The notes: generated by a model not told the origin, from the letters alone. A DNA stretch of 64,000 bases from CAWDZK01 sp963807005 (GCA_963807005.1 CAWDZK010000001.1:992001-1056000); one strand, 5' to 3'. Positions 26,224-35,238 are shown, numbered from the stretch's first letter. Translations and numbers: made by a program.

Positions 26224-27153
26224 ATGAGCGTCGCCCAGGGGATCGGCGCCGGCGAACGGCAGTACGACGCCGACAAGCCGCCGCCCGCGGACGACGGCGG
26301 AGGCGGTCGCCGCCGCCTCACCCCGTACTTTCTGCTGCTGCCCGGGATGCTGTGGCTGCTGGTCTTCTTCATCGTCCCGATCGCCACCCTGCTGTCCACC
26401 TCGACGCAGACCCGGCCGGCAGGCGCCGAGATCGGCGAGTACACCCAGACGTTCCGGTTCGCGAACTATGTCGACACGCTGGACGAGTACCTCACGGTGT
26501 TCGGCCGGTCGTTCCTGTACGCCCTCATCGCGACGGTCCTCGCGCTGGCAATCTCCTACCCGCTGGCCTACGCGATCGCCTTCAAGGCGGGGAAGTACCG
26601 CAACGTCCTGCTCGTGCTGGTCGTCGCGCCGTTCTTCGTCAGCTTCCTGCTGCGCACAGTTGCCTGGAAGCAGATCCTCGCCGACGGCGCCTGGGTCGCC
26701 GACACCCTGCGGTTCGTCCACCTGCTCGGGCCGGACGGCAGGATCATCAACACCGCTCCCGCCGTCGTCATCGGCATCACCTACAACTTCCTGCCGTTCA
26801 TGATCCTGCCGATCTACGCGTCGCTGGAGCGCGTCGACCCGCGGTTCATGGAGGCGGCCGGCGATCTCTACGCGAACGGGCTCACGACCCTGCGCAAGGT
26901 GACCTTCCCGCTCTCCCTGCCCGGCGTCGTCGCCGGCACGCTGCTCACGTTCATCCCGGCGGCGGGCGACTACGTCAATGCGGCGTTGCTGGGCAACCGC
27001 GACACGACCATGGTCGGCAACGTCATCGACTCGCGGTTCCTGCGGGTCGTCGACTACCCCACCGCCGCCGTGCTCTCGGTGACGCTGATGGTCTCGATCC
27101 TGGTTCTCGTCGGGATCTACATCCGCCGCTCGGGGACGGAGGAGCTGGTATGA
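26224..27153 (+). CDS. potB: Polyamine ABC transporter permease PotB
   Basis: 309 residues with a Gly/Arg-rich cytoplasmic lead, then about six transmembrane segments (first at LLLPGMLWLLVFFIVPIATLL). The EAA loop that docks on PotA is EAAGDLYANGLTTLRKVTFPLSLPG. The extra Gly-rich N-terminus (DDGGGGRRR) is unusual but harmless. The stop overlaps the potC start (ATGA), so the two permeases are coupled for equal synthesis. Confidence 0.92.
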   Translation: MSVAQGIGAGERQYDADKPPPADDGGGGRRRLTPYFLLLPGMLWLLVFFIVPIATLLSTSTQTRPAGAEIGEYTQTFRFANYVDTLDEYLTVFGRSFLYALIATVLALAISYPLAYAIAFKAGKYRNVLLVLVVAPFFVSFLLRTVAWKQILADGAWVADTLRFVHLLGPDGRIINTAPAVVIGITYNFLPFMILPIYASLERVDPRFMEAAGDLYANGLTTLRKVTFPLSLPGVVAGTLLTFIPAAGDYVNAALLGNRDTTMVGNVIDSRFLRVVDYPTAAVLSVTLMVSILVLVGIYIRRSGTEELV

Positions 27154-28010
27154 CCACCTCGACGGTGCCCGCGGCGACGTCGTCCTCCTCGGCGCCGCAT
27201 CGCCGCCGGTCCCCGGGCCAGCGGGTGGCGAGATGGTTCTCCCGCAACGCCATCCGCTTGTACGCGCTGTTCGGCTTCACCTACCTGTTCATCCCGGTCG
27301 CCTACACATTGGTCTTCTCGTTCAACGACTCCGGCAAGTCGAACATCTCCTGGCGGGGCTTCACCCTCGACAAGTGGAAGAACCCGTGCGGCGCGCCGGA
27401 CGTGTGCAGCGCGCTGGGCAACAGCCTGAAGATCGGAGCCCTGGCGACGGTGGTCGCCACCGTCCTGGGCACGATGATCGCCTTTGCCCTCGCCCGGCAC
27501 CGGTTCCGGGGGCGGACCACGACCAACCTCACCATCTTCCTGCCGATGGCCACGCCGGAGGTCGTCCTCGGCGCCTCGCTGCTGGCCCTGTTCCTCAACC
27601 TTCGGATCCAGCTCGGCTTCACCACGATCGTCATCGCGCACGTGATGTTCTGCATCTCGTTCGTGGTGGTGACGGTGAAGGCCCGCATCGCCGGGCTCGA
27701 CCCCCGGCTGGAGCAGGCCGCGATGGACCTCTATGCCAACGAGTTCCAGACCTTCCGCCGGATCACGCTGCCGCTCGTCGCTCCCGGCATCCTCGCCGCG
27801 GCGCTGCTCGCGTTCTCCTTGTCGTTCGACGACTTCATCATCACGAACTTCAACTCCGGCGCTGTCAACACCTTCCCCAAGTTCGTCTTCGTGTCGTCGC
27901 TGCGGGGCATCCCCGCGCAGGCCAACGTGATCGCTTCCTTCATGTTCTTCCTCGCGCTGTTCGCGGTCGTGGTGGGCCAGGTCGTCAGCGGGCGGCGGAA
28001 GTCGGGCTGA
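27150..28010 (+). CDS. potC: Polyamine ABC transporter permease PotC
   Basis: 286 residues, six transmembrane segments beginning at LYALFGFTYLFIPVAYTLVF. The EAA loop reads EQAAMDLYANEFQTFRRITLPLVAPG. LAFSLSFDDFIITNFNSG is a PotC hallmark. It pairs with PotB to form the membrane channel. Start ATG 27150 overlaps the potB stop. The FAD oxidoreductase gene begins 5 nt downstream, so uptake and first oxidation are probably cotranscribed. Confidence 0.92.
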   Translation: MTTSTVPAATSSSSAPHRRRSPGQRVARWFSRNAIRLYALFGFTYLFIPVAYTLVFSFNDSGKSNISWRGFTLDKWKNPCGAPDVCSALGNSLKIGALATVVATVLGTMIAFALARHRFRGRTTTNLTIFLPMATPEVVLGASLLALFLNLRIQLGFTTIVIAHVMFCISFVVVTVKARIAGLDPRLEQAAMDLYANEFQTFRRITLPLVAPGILAAALLAFSLSFDDFIITNFNSGAVNTFPKFVFVSSLRGIPAQANVIASFMFFLALFAVVVGQVVSGRRKSG

Positions 28011-28014
28011 TGCC

Positions 28015-29436
28015 GTGACTGCACCCGGCGACGGCAGGCAGAAGCATGCAGCCGCCGCCCTGGTCGGCGTGCGGCACGTCCCGTACTGGCTCGACGGCCC
28101 GGAGCCGGAACCGGCGCCCGCACTGGCCGGCCCGGCACGCGCCGACCTCGCCGTGGTCGGCGGGGGGTACACCGGGCTGTGGACCGCACTGCTGGCCAAG
28201 GAGGCCGACCCGGGGCGCGACGTGCTGCTGGTCGAGGCCCGGACCGTCGGCTGGGCCGCCTCGGGCAGGAACGGCGGCTTCTGCTCGGCCAGCCTCACCC
28301 ACGGCTTGCGCAACGGTCTGGACCGCTTCCCGGCCGAGATGCGCACCCTGGAGCGCCTGGGCCGGGAGAACCTCGACGGCATCGAGGCCGCCGTGGCCTC
28401 GTACGGCATCGACTGCTCGTTCGAGCGCACCGGCGAGCTCACGGTGGCGACGGCCCGGTGGCAGGCGGACGAGCTGCGGGAGCTGCCGGCGCTGGCCTCG
28501 CAGGTGGGCGGCAGGGTGGAGTGGCTCGACGCCGACACGGTCCGCGCCAAGGTCGACTCGCCGACGTACCTGGGCGGTGTCCTGGACGAGAGTGGCTGCG
28601 CCATGGTCGACCCCGCGCGGCTGGCGCGGGGTCTACGCGACGCGTGCGTGCGGCTGGGCGTGCGGATCCACGAGAACACCCCCGTCCAGGCGCTGGAGAG
28701 ATCGGGCAGCTCGACCGTGCTCCGCACGCCGTACGGACGGGTCACCGCGGACCGCGTGGCGCTGGGCACGAACGCGGTCCTGCCACCGCTGCTGCGCCGG
28801 CTGTCGTCCTACGTCGTCCCGGTGTGGGACTACGCGCTGATGACCGAGCCGCTCTCACCCGAGCAGCGGGCGGCGGTCGGCTGGTCCGACCGGCACGGGC
28901 TCTCGGACGCCGGCAACCTGTTCCACTACTACCGGGTCACCGACGACTGGCGGATCCTCTGGGGCGGGTACGACGCGGTCTACCACTACGGCGGGCGCAC
29001 CGACGACCGGCTCGAGCGCAGCCCGGAGACCTTCCTGACCCTGGCCGAGCACTTCTTCGCCACCTTCCCCCAGCTCGACGGGCTGCAGTTCACCCATGCC
29101 TGGGGCGGTGTGATCGACACCTGCTCGCGGTTCTCCGCGTTCTGGGGCACCGCCCACCAGGGACGGGTCGGGTACGTCGCGGGCTACACCGGGCTGGGCG
29201 TCGGCGCCACCAGGTTCGGCGGCCAGGTCATGCTGGACCTGCTGGACGGGCGCTCGACCGAGCGCACCGAGCTGGAGATGGTGCGCCGCAAGCCGCTGCC
29301 GTTCCCGCCCGAGCCGGTGCGGTGGGCCGGCGTCGAGCTCACCCGGCGGGCCGTCGCCCGGGCCGACGCCCGAGAAGGCCGGCGCGGTGCCTGGCTGCGC
29401 ACCCTGGACGCCCTCGGCCTGGGCTTCGACTCGTGA
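28015..29436 (+). CDS. FAD-dependent amine oxidoreductase (PuuB-like DAO fold)
   Basis: 473 residues. ADLAVVGGGYTGLWTALLAKEADPGRDVLLVEA is the FAD-binding motif and GWAASGRNGGFCSAS is the segment seen in gamma-glutamylputrescine and related amine oxidases. FTHAWGGVIDTCSRFSAFWG and GYVAGYTGLGVGATRFGGQ close the flavin site. It would oxidise a primary amine, releasing aldehyde, ammonia and H2O2. No gamma-glutamylputrescine synthetase is seen in the window, so free putrescine or spermidine may be the substrate. It is 5 nt after potC and 12 nt before the agmatinase gene, and related to the frameshifted gene at 14804-16199. Confidence 0.88.
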   Translation: MTAPGDGRQKHAAAALVGVRHVPYWLDGPEPEPAPALAGPARADLAVVGGGYTGLWTALLAKEADPGRDVLLVEARTVGWAASGRNGGFCSASLTHGLRNGLDRFPAEMRTLERLGRENLDGIEAAVASYGIDCSFERTGELTVATARWQADELRELPALASQVGGRVEWLDADTVRAKVDSPTYLGGVLDESGCAMVDPARLARGLRDACVRLGVRIHENTPVQALERSGSSTVLRTPYGRVTADRVALGTNAVLPPLLRRLSSYVVPVWDYALMTEPLSPEQRAAVGWSDRHGLSDAGNLFHYYRVTDDWRILWGGYDAVYHYGGRTDDRLERSPETFLTLAEHFFATFPQLDGLQFTHAWGGVIDTCSRFSAFWGTAHQGRVGYVAGYTGLGVGATRFGGQVMLDLLDGRSTERTELEMVRRKPLPFPPEPVRWAGVELTRRAVARADAREGRRGAWLRTLDALGLGFDS

Positions 29437-29448
29437 GCGGAGACGCAG

Positions 29449-30465
29449 ATGGCTAGGTACGGCCCGATGTTCGGCCCGGACATCACCTTCCTCGGGGTGG
29501 AGCGGTGCGACCTCGCCGAGCCCACGTCGTTCGCCGACGCCGATGTCGTCGTGCTGGGCGCCCCGTTCGACGGCGGCACCTCGCACCGGCCGGGCACCAG
29601 GTTCGGTCCGCAGGCGATCCGCTCGACCGACTACCTCGGCCACGACGCGTCCCGCCCGCATCTCGCGCTGCGGGTGGATCCCCTGCAGGACCTGCGCGTG
29701 CTCGACGCCGGCGACGTGGAGATGCCTCCCGGTGACATCGAGCGGTCGCTGGCCGCTCTCACCGAGGCAGTGGGAACGATCGCGACGAGCGGGGTGATGC
29801 CGGTCGTGCTCGGCGGCGACCACTCCATCACCCTGGCGGACGTCACCGGTGTGGCGCGCCACCATGGTGCCGGTCGGGTCTCGGTCGTGCACTTCGACGC
29901 GCACGCCGACACCGGCGACATCGAGTTCGGCTCGCTGTACGGGCACGGGCAGCCGATGAGGCGGCTGATCGAGTCCGGTGCGGCCCGCGGTGACCGTTTC
30001 CTGCAGATCGGGCTGCGCGGCTACTGGCCGGGTCCGGAGACACTGGACTGGATGGCCCAGCAGCAGATGCGCTCCTTCGAGATGACCGAGATCGGCGCCC
30101 GCGGGCTGGACGACTGCCTCGACGAGGCGTTCGCCATCGCAGTCGACGACTGCGACGGCGTCTTCCTCTCCGTCGACATCGACGTCGCCGACCCAGGGCA
30201 CGCGCCGGGCACGGGCACCCCCGAGCCCGGTGGGCTCACCGCGCGACAGCTGCTCGACGCCGTCCGCCGGGTCGGCCTCGAGCTCCCCGTGGTCGGCGTG
30301 GACGTCGTGGAGGTGTCGCCGCCCTACGACCACGCCGACATCACCGCCGCCCTGGCCAACCGGGTGGTGCTCGAGGCGCTCTCCGGCGTCGCGGCCCGAC
30401 GGCAGGGACTCACCACCGACCCGCGGCGCCCGCTGCTGGCCGACCGGCTCGAGGACGAGGAGTAG
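29449..30465 (+). CDS. speB: Agmatinase/ureohydrolase family enzyme
   Basis: 338 residues. All manganese-ligand motifs of the ureohydrolase fold are present: LGGDHSITL, VHFDAHADTG (DxHxD), and SVDIDVADPGHAPGTGTPEPGG (DxD). Agmatinase splits agmatine to putrescine and urea, which fits the downstream putrescine pathway. Guanidinobutyrase is the main alternative, since the two families are hard to separate and both fit GABA metabolism. Start ATG 29449 is 12 nt after the FAD oxidoreductase gene. The next gene starts 4 nt beyond its stop. Confidence 0.87.
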   Translation: MARYGPMFGPDITFLGVERCDLAEPTSFADADVVVLGAPFDGGTSHRPGTRFGPQAIRSTDYLGHDASRPHLALRVDPLQDLRVLDAGDVEMPPGDIERSLAALTEAVGTIATSGVMPVVLGGDHSITLADVTGVARHHGAGRVSVVHFDAHADTGDIEFGSLYGHGQPMRRLIESGAARGDRFLQIGLRGYWPGPETLDWMAQQQMRSFEMTEIGARGLDDCLDEAFAIAVDDCDGVFLSVDIDVADPGHAPGTGTPEPGGLTARQLLDAVRRVGLELPVVGVDVVEVSPPYDHADITAALANRVVLEALSGVAARRQGLTTDPRRPLLADRLEDEE

Positions 30466-30469
30466 TCCG

Positions 30470-31678
30470 ATGCGGATCCTGCTGGTGGGCGCAGGTGGTG
30501 TCGGGTCGGCCGCTGTCGGCATCGCGGCCCGGCGCGACTTCTTCGAGGCGATGGTCGTCGCCGACTACGACTTCGGTCGGGCCAGGAGGGCACTCGAGCG
30601 GCACGCCGGTGACGACAGGTTCGTCGCCGCGCAGGTGGACGCCTCCAGCGCTGACGCGGTGGCGGCGCTCTGCCACGAGCACGGCATCACCCATGTCCTC
30701 AACGCGGTCGACCCCCGGTTCGTGATGCCGATCTTCGACGGGGCGTTCGCCGCCGGTGCCGACTACCTCGACATGGCGATGTCGCTCTCGCGACCGCACC
30801 CGGAGTCGCCGTACGAGAAGACCGGCGTGATGCTGGGCGACGAGCAGTTCGCCAAGGCCGGCGAGTGGGAGGCAGCGGGTCGGCTGTGCCTGGCCGGCAT
30901 CGGCATCGAGCCCGGGCTGTCCGACGTCTTCGCCCGCTACGCGGCGGACCACCTGTTCGACCAGATCGACGAGATCGGGGTGCGGGACGGCGCCAACCTC
31001 GAGGTCGACGGGTACGACTTCGCGCCGTCGTTCTCCATCTGGACCACGATCGAGGAGTGCCTCAACCCACCGGTCGTCTGGGAGAAGGACCGCGGCTGGT
31101 TCACCACGGCGCCGTTCAGCGAGCCCGAGGTGTTCGAGTTCCCCGACGGGATCGGTCCGGTCGAGTGCGTCAACGTCGAGCACGAGGAGGTCCTCCTCAT
31201 CCCGCGGTGGGTCGACGCCAAGCGGGTCACGTTCAAGTACGGCCTCGGTGAGGAGTTCATCACCGTGCTGGAGGTGCTGCACAAGATCGGCCTGGACCGG
31301 ACCGACAAGGTCCGCGTGGGCGGCGCCGAGGTGTCCCCCCGGGACGTCGTCGCGGCCTGCCTGCCCGACCCGGCCACGCTGGGGGACCGGATGCGCGGCA
31401 AGACCTGTGCCGGGACCTGGGTCACCGGGCGCAAGGACGGCGCCGACCGGCAGGTGTACCTCTACCACGTGGTCGACAACGAGTGGTCGATGGCCGAGTA
31501 CGGCTCGCAGGCCGTGGTCTGGCAGACCGCCGTCAACCCGGTGGTGGCCCTCGAGCTGCTTTCCGGCGGCACCTGGTCGGGTGCCGGTGTCCTCGGCCCG
31601 GAGGCCTTCGACGCCGTGCCGTTCCTCGACCTGCTCACCGCGTACGGCTCGCCGTGGGGGATGCGCGAGGGCGGCTAG
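30470..31678 (+). CDS. Saccharopine-dehydrogenase-like (carboxynorspermidine dehydrogenase-like) enzyme
   Basis: 402 residues. MRILLVGAGGVGSAAVGIAARR is the N-terminal NAD(P)-binding Rossmann motif, followed by GITHVLNAVDPRFVMPIFDGAFAAGADYLDMAM and GIGIEPGLSDVFARYAADH. This places it with saccharopine dehydrogenase/carboxy(nor)spermidine dehydrogenase proteins of ~400 residues. Directly downstream of agmatinase, a carboxyspermidine-type reaction on a polyamine is attractive, but lysine-derived substrates remain possible. GAGGACGAGGAG lies just upstream of ATG 30470. Confidence 0.78.
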   Translation: MRILLVGAGGVGSAAVGIAARRDFFEAMVVADYDFGRARRALERHAGDDRFVAAQVDASSADAVAALCHEHGITHVLNAVDPRFVMPIFDGAFAAGADYLDMAMSLSRPHPESPYEKTGVMLGDEQFAKAGEWEAAGRLCLAGIGIEPGLSDVFARYAADHLFDQIDEIGVRDGANLEVDGYDFAPSFSIWTTIEECLNPPVVWEKDRGWFTTAPFSEPEVFEFPDGIGPVECVNVEHEEVLLIPRWVDAKRVTFKYGLGEEFITVLEVLHKIGLDRTDKVRVGGAEVSPRDVVAACLPDPATLGDRMRGKTCAGTWVTGRKDGADRQVYLYHVVDNEWSMAEYGSQAVVWQTAVNPVVALELLSGGTWSGAGVLGPEAFDAVPFLDLLTAYGSPWGMREGG

Positions 31679-31745
31679 GGTCGGGCCGGCCGGCCGACAG
31701 GTCCGCCGCGCGTGTCGTCGTCGTCCGATCGCTGGAGGGTTGCTC

Positions 31746-32831
31746 GTGCCGCACGAGGTGCAGGGTGTCGTGGCCATGGCCAAGGGCCGACCGGTGTCGC
31801 TGGAGACCGTGATCGTGCCCGACCCCGGGCCGGGTGAGGCGCTGGTGCAGGTGCAGGCCTGCGGTGTCTGCCACACCGACCTGCACTACCGCGACGGCGG
31901 CATCAACGACGACTTCCCGTTCCTGCTCGGCCACGAGGCGGCCGGTGTGGTCGAGGCTGTCGGCGACGGCGTCACCGAGGTCGCGCCGGGTGACTTCGTG
32001 GTCCTCAACTGGCGCGCGGTGTGCGGGCAGTGCCGGGCCTGCCGGCGGGGCCGGCCCTGGTACTGCTTCGCCACCCACAACGCCAGCCAGAAGATGACCC
32101 TCGCTGACGGGACCGAGCTCAGCCCGGCGCTGGGCATCGGTGCATTCCTGGAGAAGACGCTGGTGGCCGCCGGTCAGTGCACCAAGGTCGACCCGGAGGC
32201 ACCCGCGACGGCCGCCGGCCTCCTGGGCTGCGGGGTCATGGCGGGCTTCGGCGCGGCGGTCAACACCGGCAACGTGGGCCGCGGCGACAGCGTGGCGGTC
32301 ATCGGCTGCGGCGGCGTCGGCAACGCCGCCGTCGCTGGGTCGCGGATCGCCGGGGCCACGACCGTGATCGCCGTCGACGTCGACGACCGCAAGCTCGAAC
32401 AGGCCCGACGGTTCGGCGCCACCCACACGGTGAACAGCCGCGACGAGAACGCCGTCGAACGGATCCGTGAGCTCACCGGCGGGTTCGGCGCGGACGTCGT
32501 CGTCGAGGCGGTCGGCCGGCCGGAGACCTACGAGCAGGCCTTCTACGCCCGAGACCTGGCCGGCACGGTCGTTCTGGTCGGCGTGCCGACGCCCGACCTC
32601 ACCATCGAGCTGCCGATGATCGAGGTGTTCGGTCGCGGGGGAGCCCTGAAGTCGAGCTGGTACGGCGACTGCCTGCCGAGCCGCGACTTCCCGATGCTGG
32701 TCGACCTGTACCGACAGGGCCGGTTCGACCTGGAGGGGTTCGTCTCCGAGACGATCGGGCTCGGCGACGTGGAGGCGGCGTTCGAGAAGATGCACCGCGG
32801 CGACGTCCTGCGATCGGTGGTCGTGCTCTGA
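31746..32831 (+). CDS. mscR: S-(hydroxymethyl)mycothiol dehydrogenase
   Basis: 361 residues of zinc alcohol dehydrogenase. Catalytic zinc ligands are in ACGVCHTD and GHEAAG; the structural-zinc cysteines are in VCGQCRACRRGRPWYC; the NAD motif is VAVIGCGGVGNAA. Motifs GINDDFPFLLGHEAAG, THNASQKMTL and GCGVMAG identify the MscR branch, which oxidises the mycothiol adduct of formaldehyde (and acts in nitrosomycothiol reduction). Mycothiol use confirms an actinobacterial host. Start GTG 31746. The stop overlaps the next start (TGATG). Formaldehyde could arise from oxidation of N-methyl amines nearby, which is inference. Confidence 0.92.
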   Translation: MPHEVQGVVAMAKGRPVSLETVIVPDPGPGEALVQVQACGVCHTDLHYRDGGINDDFPFLLGHEAAGVVEAVGDGVTEVAPGDFVVLNWRAVCGQCRACRRGRPWYCFATHNASQKMTLADGTELSPALGIGAFLEKTLVAAGQCTKVDPEAPATAAGLLGCGVMAGFGAAVNTGNVGRGDSVAVIGCGGVGNAAVAGSRIAGATTVIAVDVDDRKLEQARRFGATHTVNSRDENAVERIRELTGGFGADVVVEAVGRPETYEQAFYARDLAGTVVLVGVPTPDLTIELPMIEVFGRGGALKSSWYGDCLPSRDFPMLVDLYRQGRFDLEGFVSETIGLGDVEAAFEKMHRGDVLRSVVVL

Positions 32832-33463
32832 TGGCCGCCCGGGTCGAGCAGGTCGTCACCTCGGGCTCGTTCTCGCTCGACGGTGGCGAGTGGCAGGTCG
32901 ACAACAACGTCTGGCTGGTCGGCGACGACGACGAGGTCCTCGTCGTCGACGCAGCGCACGACGCCGGTGCGATCCTCGCGGCGGTGGGCGACCGCCGGGT
33001 CGTCGCCGTCGTGCTCACCCACGGGCACAACGACCACATCAACGCCGCCGTCGAGGTCGCGGCGGACAAGGACGCCGAGATCGCGCTGCACCCGGCCGAC
33101 CGGATGCTCTGGGCGGTCGAGTACGGCGACGACCTCCACCCCGACCTCGAGCTGGCCGACGGCGACTCGTTCGAGGTGGCGGGCATCCGGCTGGGGGTCC
33201 TGCACACACCTGGCCATTCGCCGGGTGCCGTCTGCCTCTACGCGCCGGACCTAGGCGTGGTGTTCTCGGGCGACACCCTGTTCCAGGGCGGTCCGGGCGC
33301 GACCGGGCGGTCGTTCAGCGACTTCCCGACGATCATCGCCTCGATCCGCAGCTCGCTGCTGACCCTGCCGATGGCGACCGTCGTGCACTCCGGGCACGGG
33401 GCCGACACCACGATCGGCGCCGAGGCTCCGCACCTCGCCGAGTGGGTCGCACGTGGCCACTGA
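32831..33463 (+). CDS. Metallo-beta-lactamase-fold hydrolase, probable partner of MscR
   Basis: 210 residues. The zinc motif THGHNDH (HxHxDH) and the later HTPGHSPGAVCLY and FSGDTLFQGGPGATGRSFSD are glyoxalase-II-type metal sites. A hydrolase of this kind is a frequent neighbour of mscR in actinobacteria and has been proposed to hydrolyse the formyl-mycothiol product. It is coupled to mscR by a one-base overlap. The assignment to the mycothiol formaldehyde pathway is from context. Confidence 0.85.
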   Translation: MAARVEQVVTSGSFSLDGGEWQVDNNVWLVGDDDEVLVVDAAHDAGAILAAVGDRRVVAVVLTHGHNDHINAAVEVAADKDAEIALHPADRMLWAVEYGDDLHPDLELADGDSFEVAGIRLGVLHTPGHSPGAVCLYAPDLGVVFSGDTLFQGGPGATGRSFSDFPTIIASIRSSLLTLPMATVVHSGHGADTTIGAEAPHLAEWVARGH

Positions 33464-33783
33464 GCACGTGTTCCACCTGGCGCTGGCCTCGGACTGGGAG
33501 GCGGCGCAGGCAGCCGGCGACTACCGGGTGTCGACGCTGGGCCGGACCCTGGCGGAGGAGGGCTTCCTGCACGCGTCCTTCGCGCCACCAGTGGCAGGGC
33601 GTGCGGGCTGCTTTCTACACCGACGTCGACGAGCCCCTTGTCCTGCTGGAGATCGATCCCGACCTGCTCGGCGTGCCACTCGTCGTCGAGGTCCCGGTCG
33701 GCGCCGACAGCGACTCGGAGGCGTTCCCGCACGTCTACGGCCCGCTCCCGCTCGCGGCGGTCGTCGACGCCCGCCCGGTCTGA
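33453..33783 (+). pseudogene. DUF952 family protein with one frameshift
   Basis: GTG 33453 opens HVFHLALASDWEAAQAAGDYRVSTLGRTLAEEGFLHASFA, the standard DUF952 N-terminus. After this the frame shifts. The expected continuation (WQGVRAAFYTDVDEPLVLLEIDP ... EAFPHVYGPLPLAAVVDARPV) lies one frame on and ends at 33783. A single extra C at about 33585 explains it; without it the product is ~109 residues, the usual size. DUF952 function is not known. The gene overlaps the MBL gene by 11 nt. Recent mutation and assembly error are both possible. Confidence 0.8.
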
Positions 33784-33805
33784 GCCCGCGCGGTCCGCCC
33801 GCGGA

Positions 33806-33830
33806 TCACGGCCACCCCGCCGGGCCGTGA
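33806..33830. terminator. Bidirectional hairpin between converging genes
   Basis: TCACGGCC (33806-33813) and GGCCGTGA (33823-33830) form a perfect 8-bp stem with a 9-nt loop. It lies 22 nt after the DUF952 stop and 64 nt beyond the gabT stop on the other strand. No U-run is present, as is common for high-GC terminators. Confidence 0.5.
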
Positions 33831-33894
33831 GCCGCGGTGGCGGCCACGCTCACACCGACGAGGACGGCGCCGGCCGGCTGCTGGTTCGGTGGTC

Positions 33895-35238
33895 TCAGCC
33901 CAGCGACGCGAACGCCTTCTCGAGGATGCCCAGCCCCTCCTCGAGCAAGGGCTCGGGCATGACCATCGGGGGCAGGAACCGCAGCACGTTGCCGTAGGTG
34001 CCGCAGGTGAGGACCACCAGGCCGTCGGCGTGGCAGGCCTTCGCGACCGCTGCCGCCGTGGCGGCGTCCGGCTCGAGGGTGCCGGGGCTGGTCAGCTCGA
34101 TGGCGACCATCGCGCCCCGGCCCCGCACGTCGCCGACGACGGCGTACGTCGCGGCGAGCTCGCGCAGCCGCCCGGTCATGAGCCCGCCGATCCGTCGTGA
34201 CGCTGCGCACAGGTCGAGCGACTCCATCGTCTCGATGCTGCCCAGCGCGGCGGCGCACGCCACCGGGTTGCCGCCGTAGGTGCCGCCGAGGCCACCGACG
34301 TGGGCCGCGTCCATGATCTCGGCGCGACCGGTGACCCCGGCGAGCGGCAGGCCGCCGGCGATGCCCTTGGCGGTGGTGACGAGGTCGGGCACCACGCCCT
34401 CGTGGTCGCACGCGAACCAGTCGCCGGTACGCGCGAAACCGGACTGGATCTCGTCGGCGACGAACACTGCGCCGTTGGCGGTGCACCAGTCCGCGACAGC
34501 GGGCAGGAAGCCCGGCGCAGGCACGATGAAGCCGCCCTCGCCCTGCACCGGCTCGATGACGATGCAGGCCACCTCGTCGGCACCGACCTGCTTCTCGACC
34601 AGCTCCAGCGCGCGGGCCGCGGCCTGCTTGCCGGTCATGCCCTCCGGGTCGCGGAACGGGTAGGACATCGGCACCCGGTAGACCTCGGGGGCGAACGGCC
34701 CGAACGAGTGCTTGTAGGGCATGTTCTTGGCGGTGAGCGCCATGGTCAGGTTGGTCCGGCCGTGGTAGCCGTGGTCGAAGACCACCACCGCCTGCCGACG
34801 GGTGTGGGCGCGGGCGATCTTGACGGCGTTCTCGACCGCCTCGGCGCCGGAGTTGAACAGTGCCGACCGCTTCTCGTGGTCGCCCGGGGTGAGCCGGTGC
34901 AGGGCCTCGCACACCTCGACGTACCCGCTGTAGGGCGTGACCATGAAGCAGGTGTGGGTGAAGCGGGCCACCTGCTCCTGCACCCGGCGGACCACCGCGT
35001 CCGCGCTGTTGCCGACCCCGGTCACCGCGATCCCGGAACCGAAGTCGATCAGCGAGTTGCCGTCGACGTCGACCAGGACGCCGCCGCCGGCGCTGTCGAT
35101 GAACACCGGCAGCGTCGTGCCGACGCCCCGCGCCACCACCGCACCGCGCCGGGCGAACAGCTCGGTGGAGCGCGGCCCGGGGATCGAGGTGACGAGACGC
35201 CGCTCCTGCGGCAGGCTGGGACCACCGGAAACAGTCAT
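33895..35238 (-). CDS. gabT: 4-aminobutyrate-2-oxoglutarate aminotransferase
   Basis: 447 residues, class III aminotransferase. The GabT layout is clear: SGAEAVENAVKIARAHT, DHGYHGRTNLTMALTAKNMPYK, VIEPVQGEGGFIVPAPGFLP, FVADEIQSGFARTG, and the PLP lysine in TTAKGIAGG. It moves the amino group of GABA to 2-oxoglutarate, giving succinic semialdehyde and glutamate. Start ATG 35238. It is divergent from an aldehyde dehydrogenase able to finish the route to succinate. Confidence 0.93.
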   Translation of the reverse strand: MTVSGGPSLPQERRLVTSIPGPRSTELFARRGAVVARGVGTTLPVFIDSAGGGVLVDVDGNSLIDFGSGIAVTGVGNSADAVVRRVQEQVARFTHTCFMVTPYSGYVEVCEALHRLTPGDHEKRSALFNSGAEAVENAVKIARAHTRRQAVVVFDHGYHGRTNLTMALTAKNMPYKHSFGPFAPEVYRVPMSYPFRDPEGMTGKQAAARALELVEKQVGADEVACIVIEPVQGEGGFIVPAPGFLPAVADWCTANGAVFVADEIQSGFARTGDWFACDHEGVVPDLVTTAKGIAGGLPLAGVTGRAEIMDAAHVGGLGGTYGGNPVACAAALGSIETMESLDLCAASRRIGGLMTGRLRELAATYAVVGDVRGRGAMVAIELTSPGTLEPDAATAAAVAKACHADGLVVLTCGTYGNVLRFLPPMVMPEPLLEEGLGILEKAFASLG

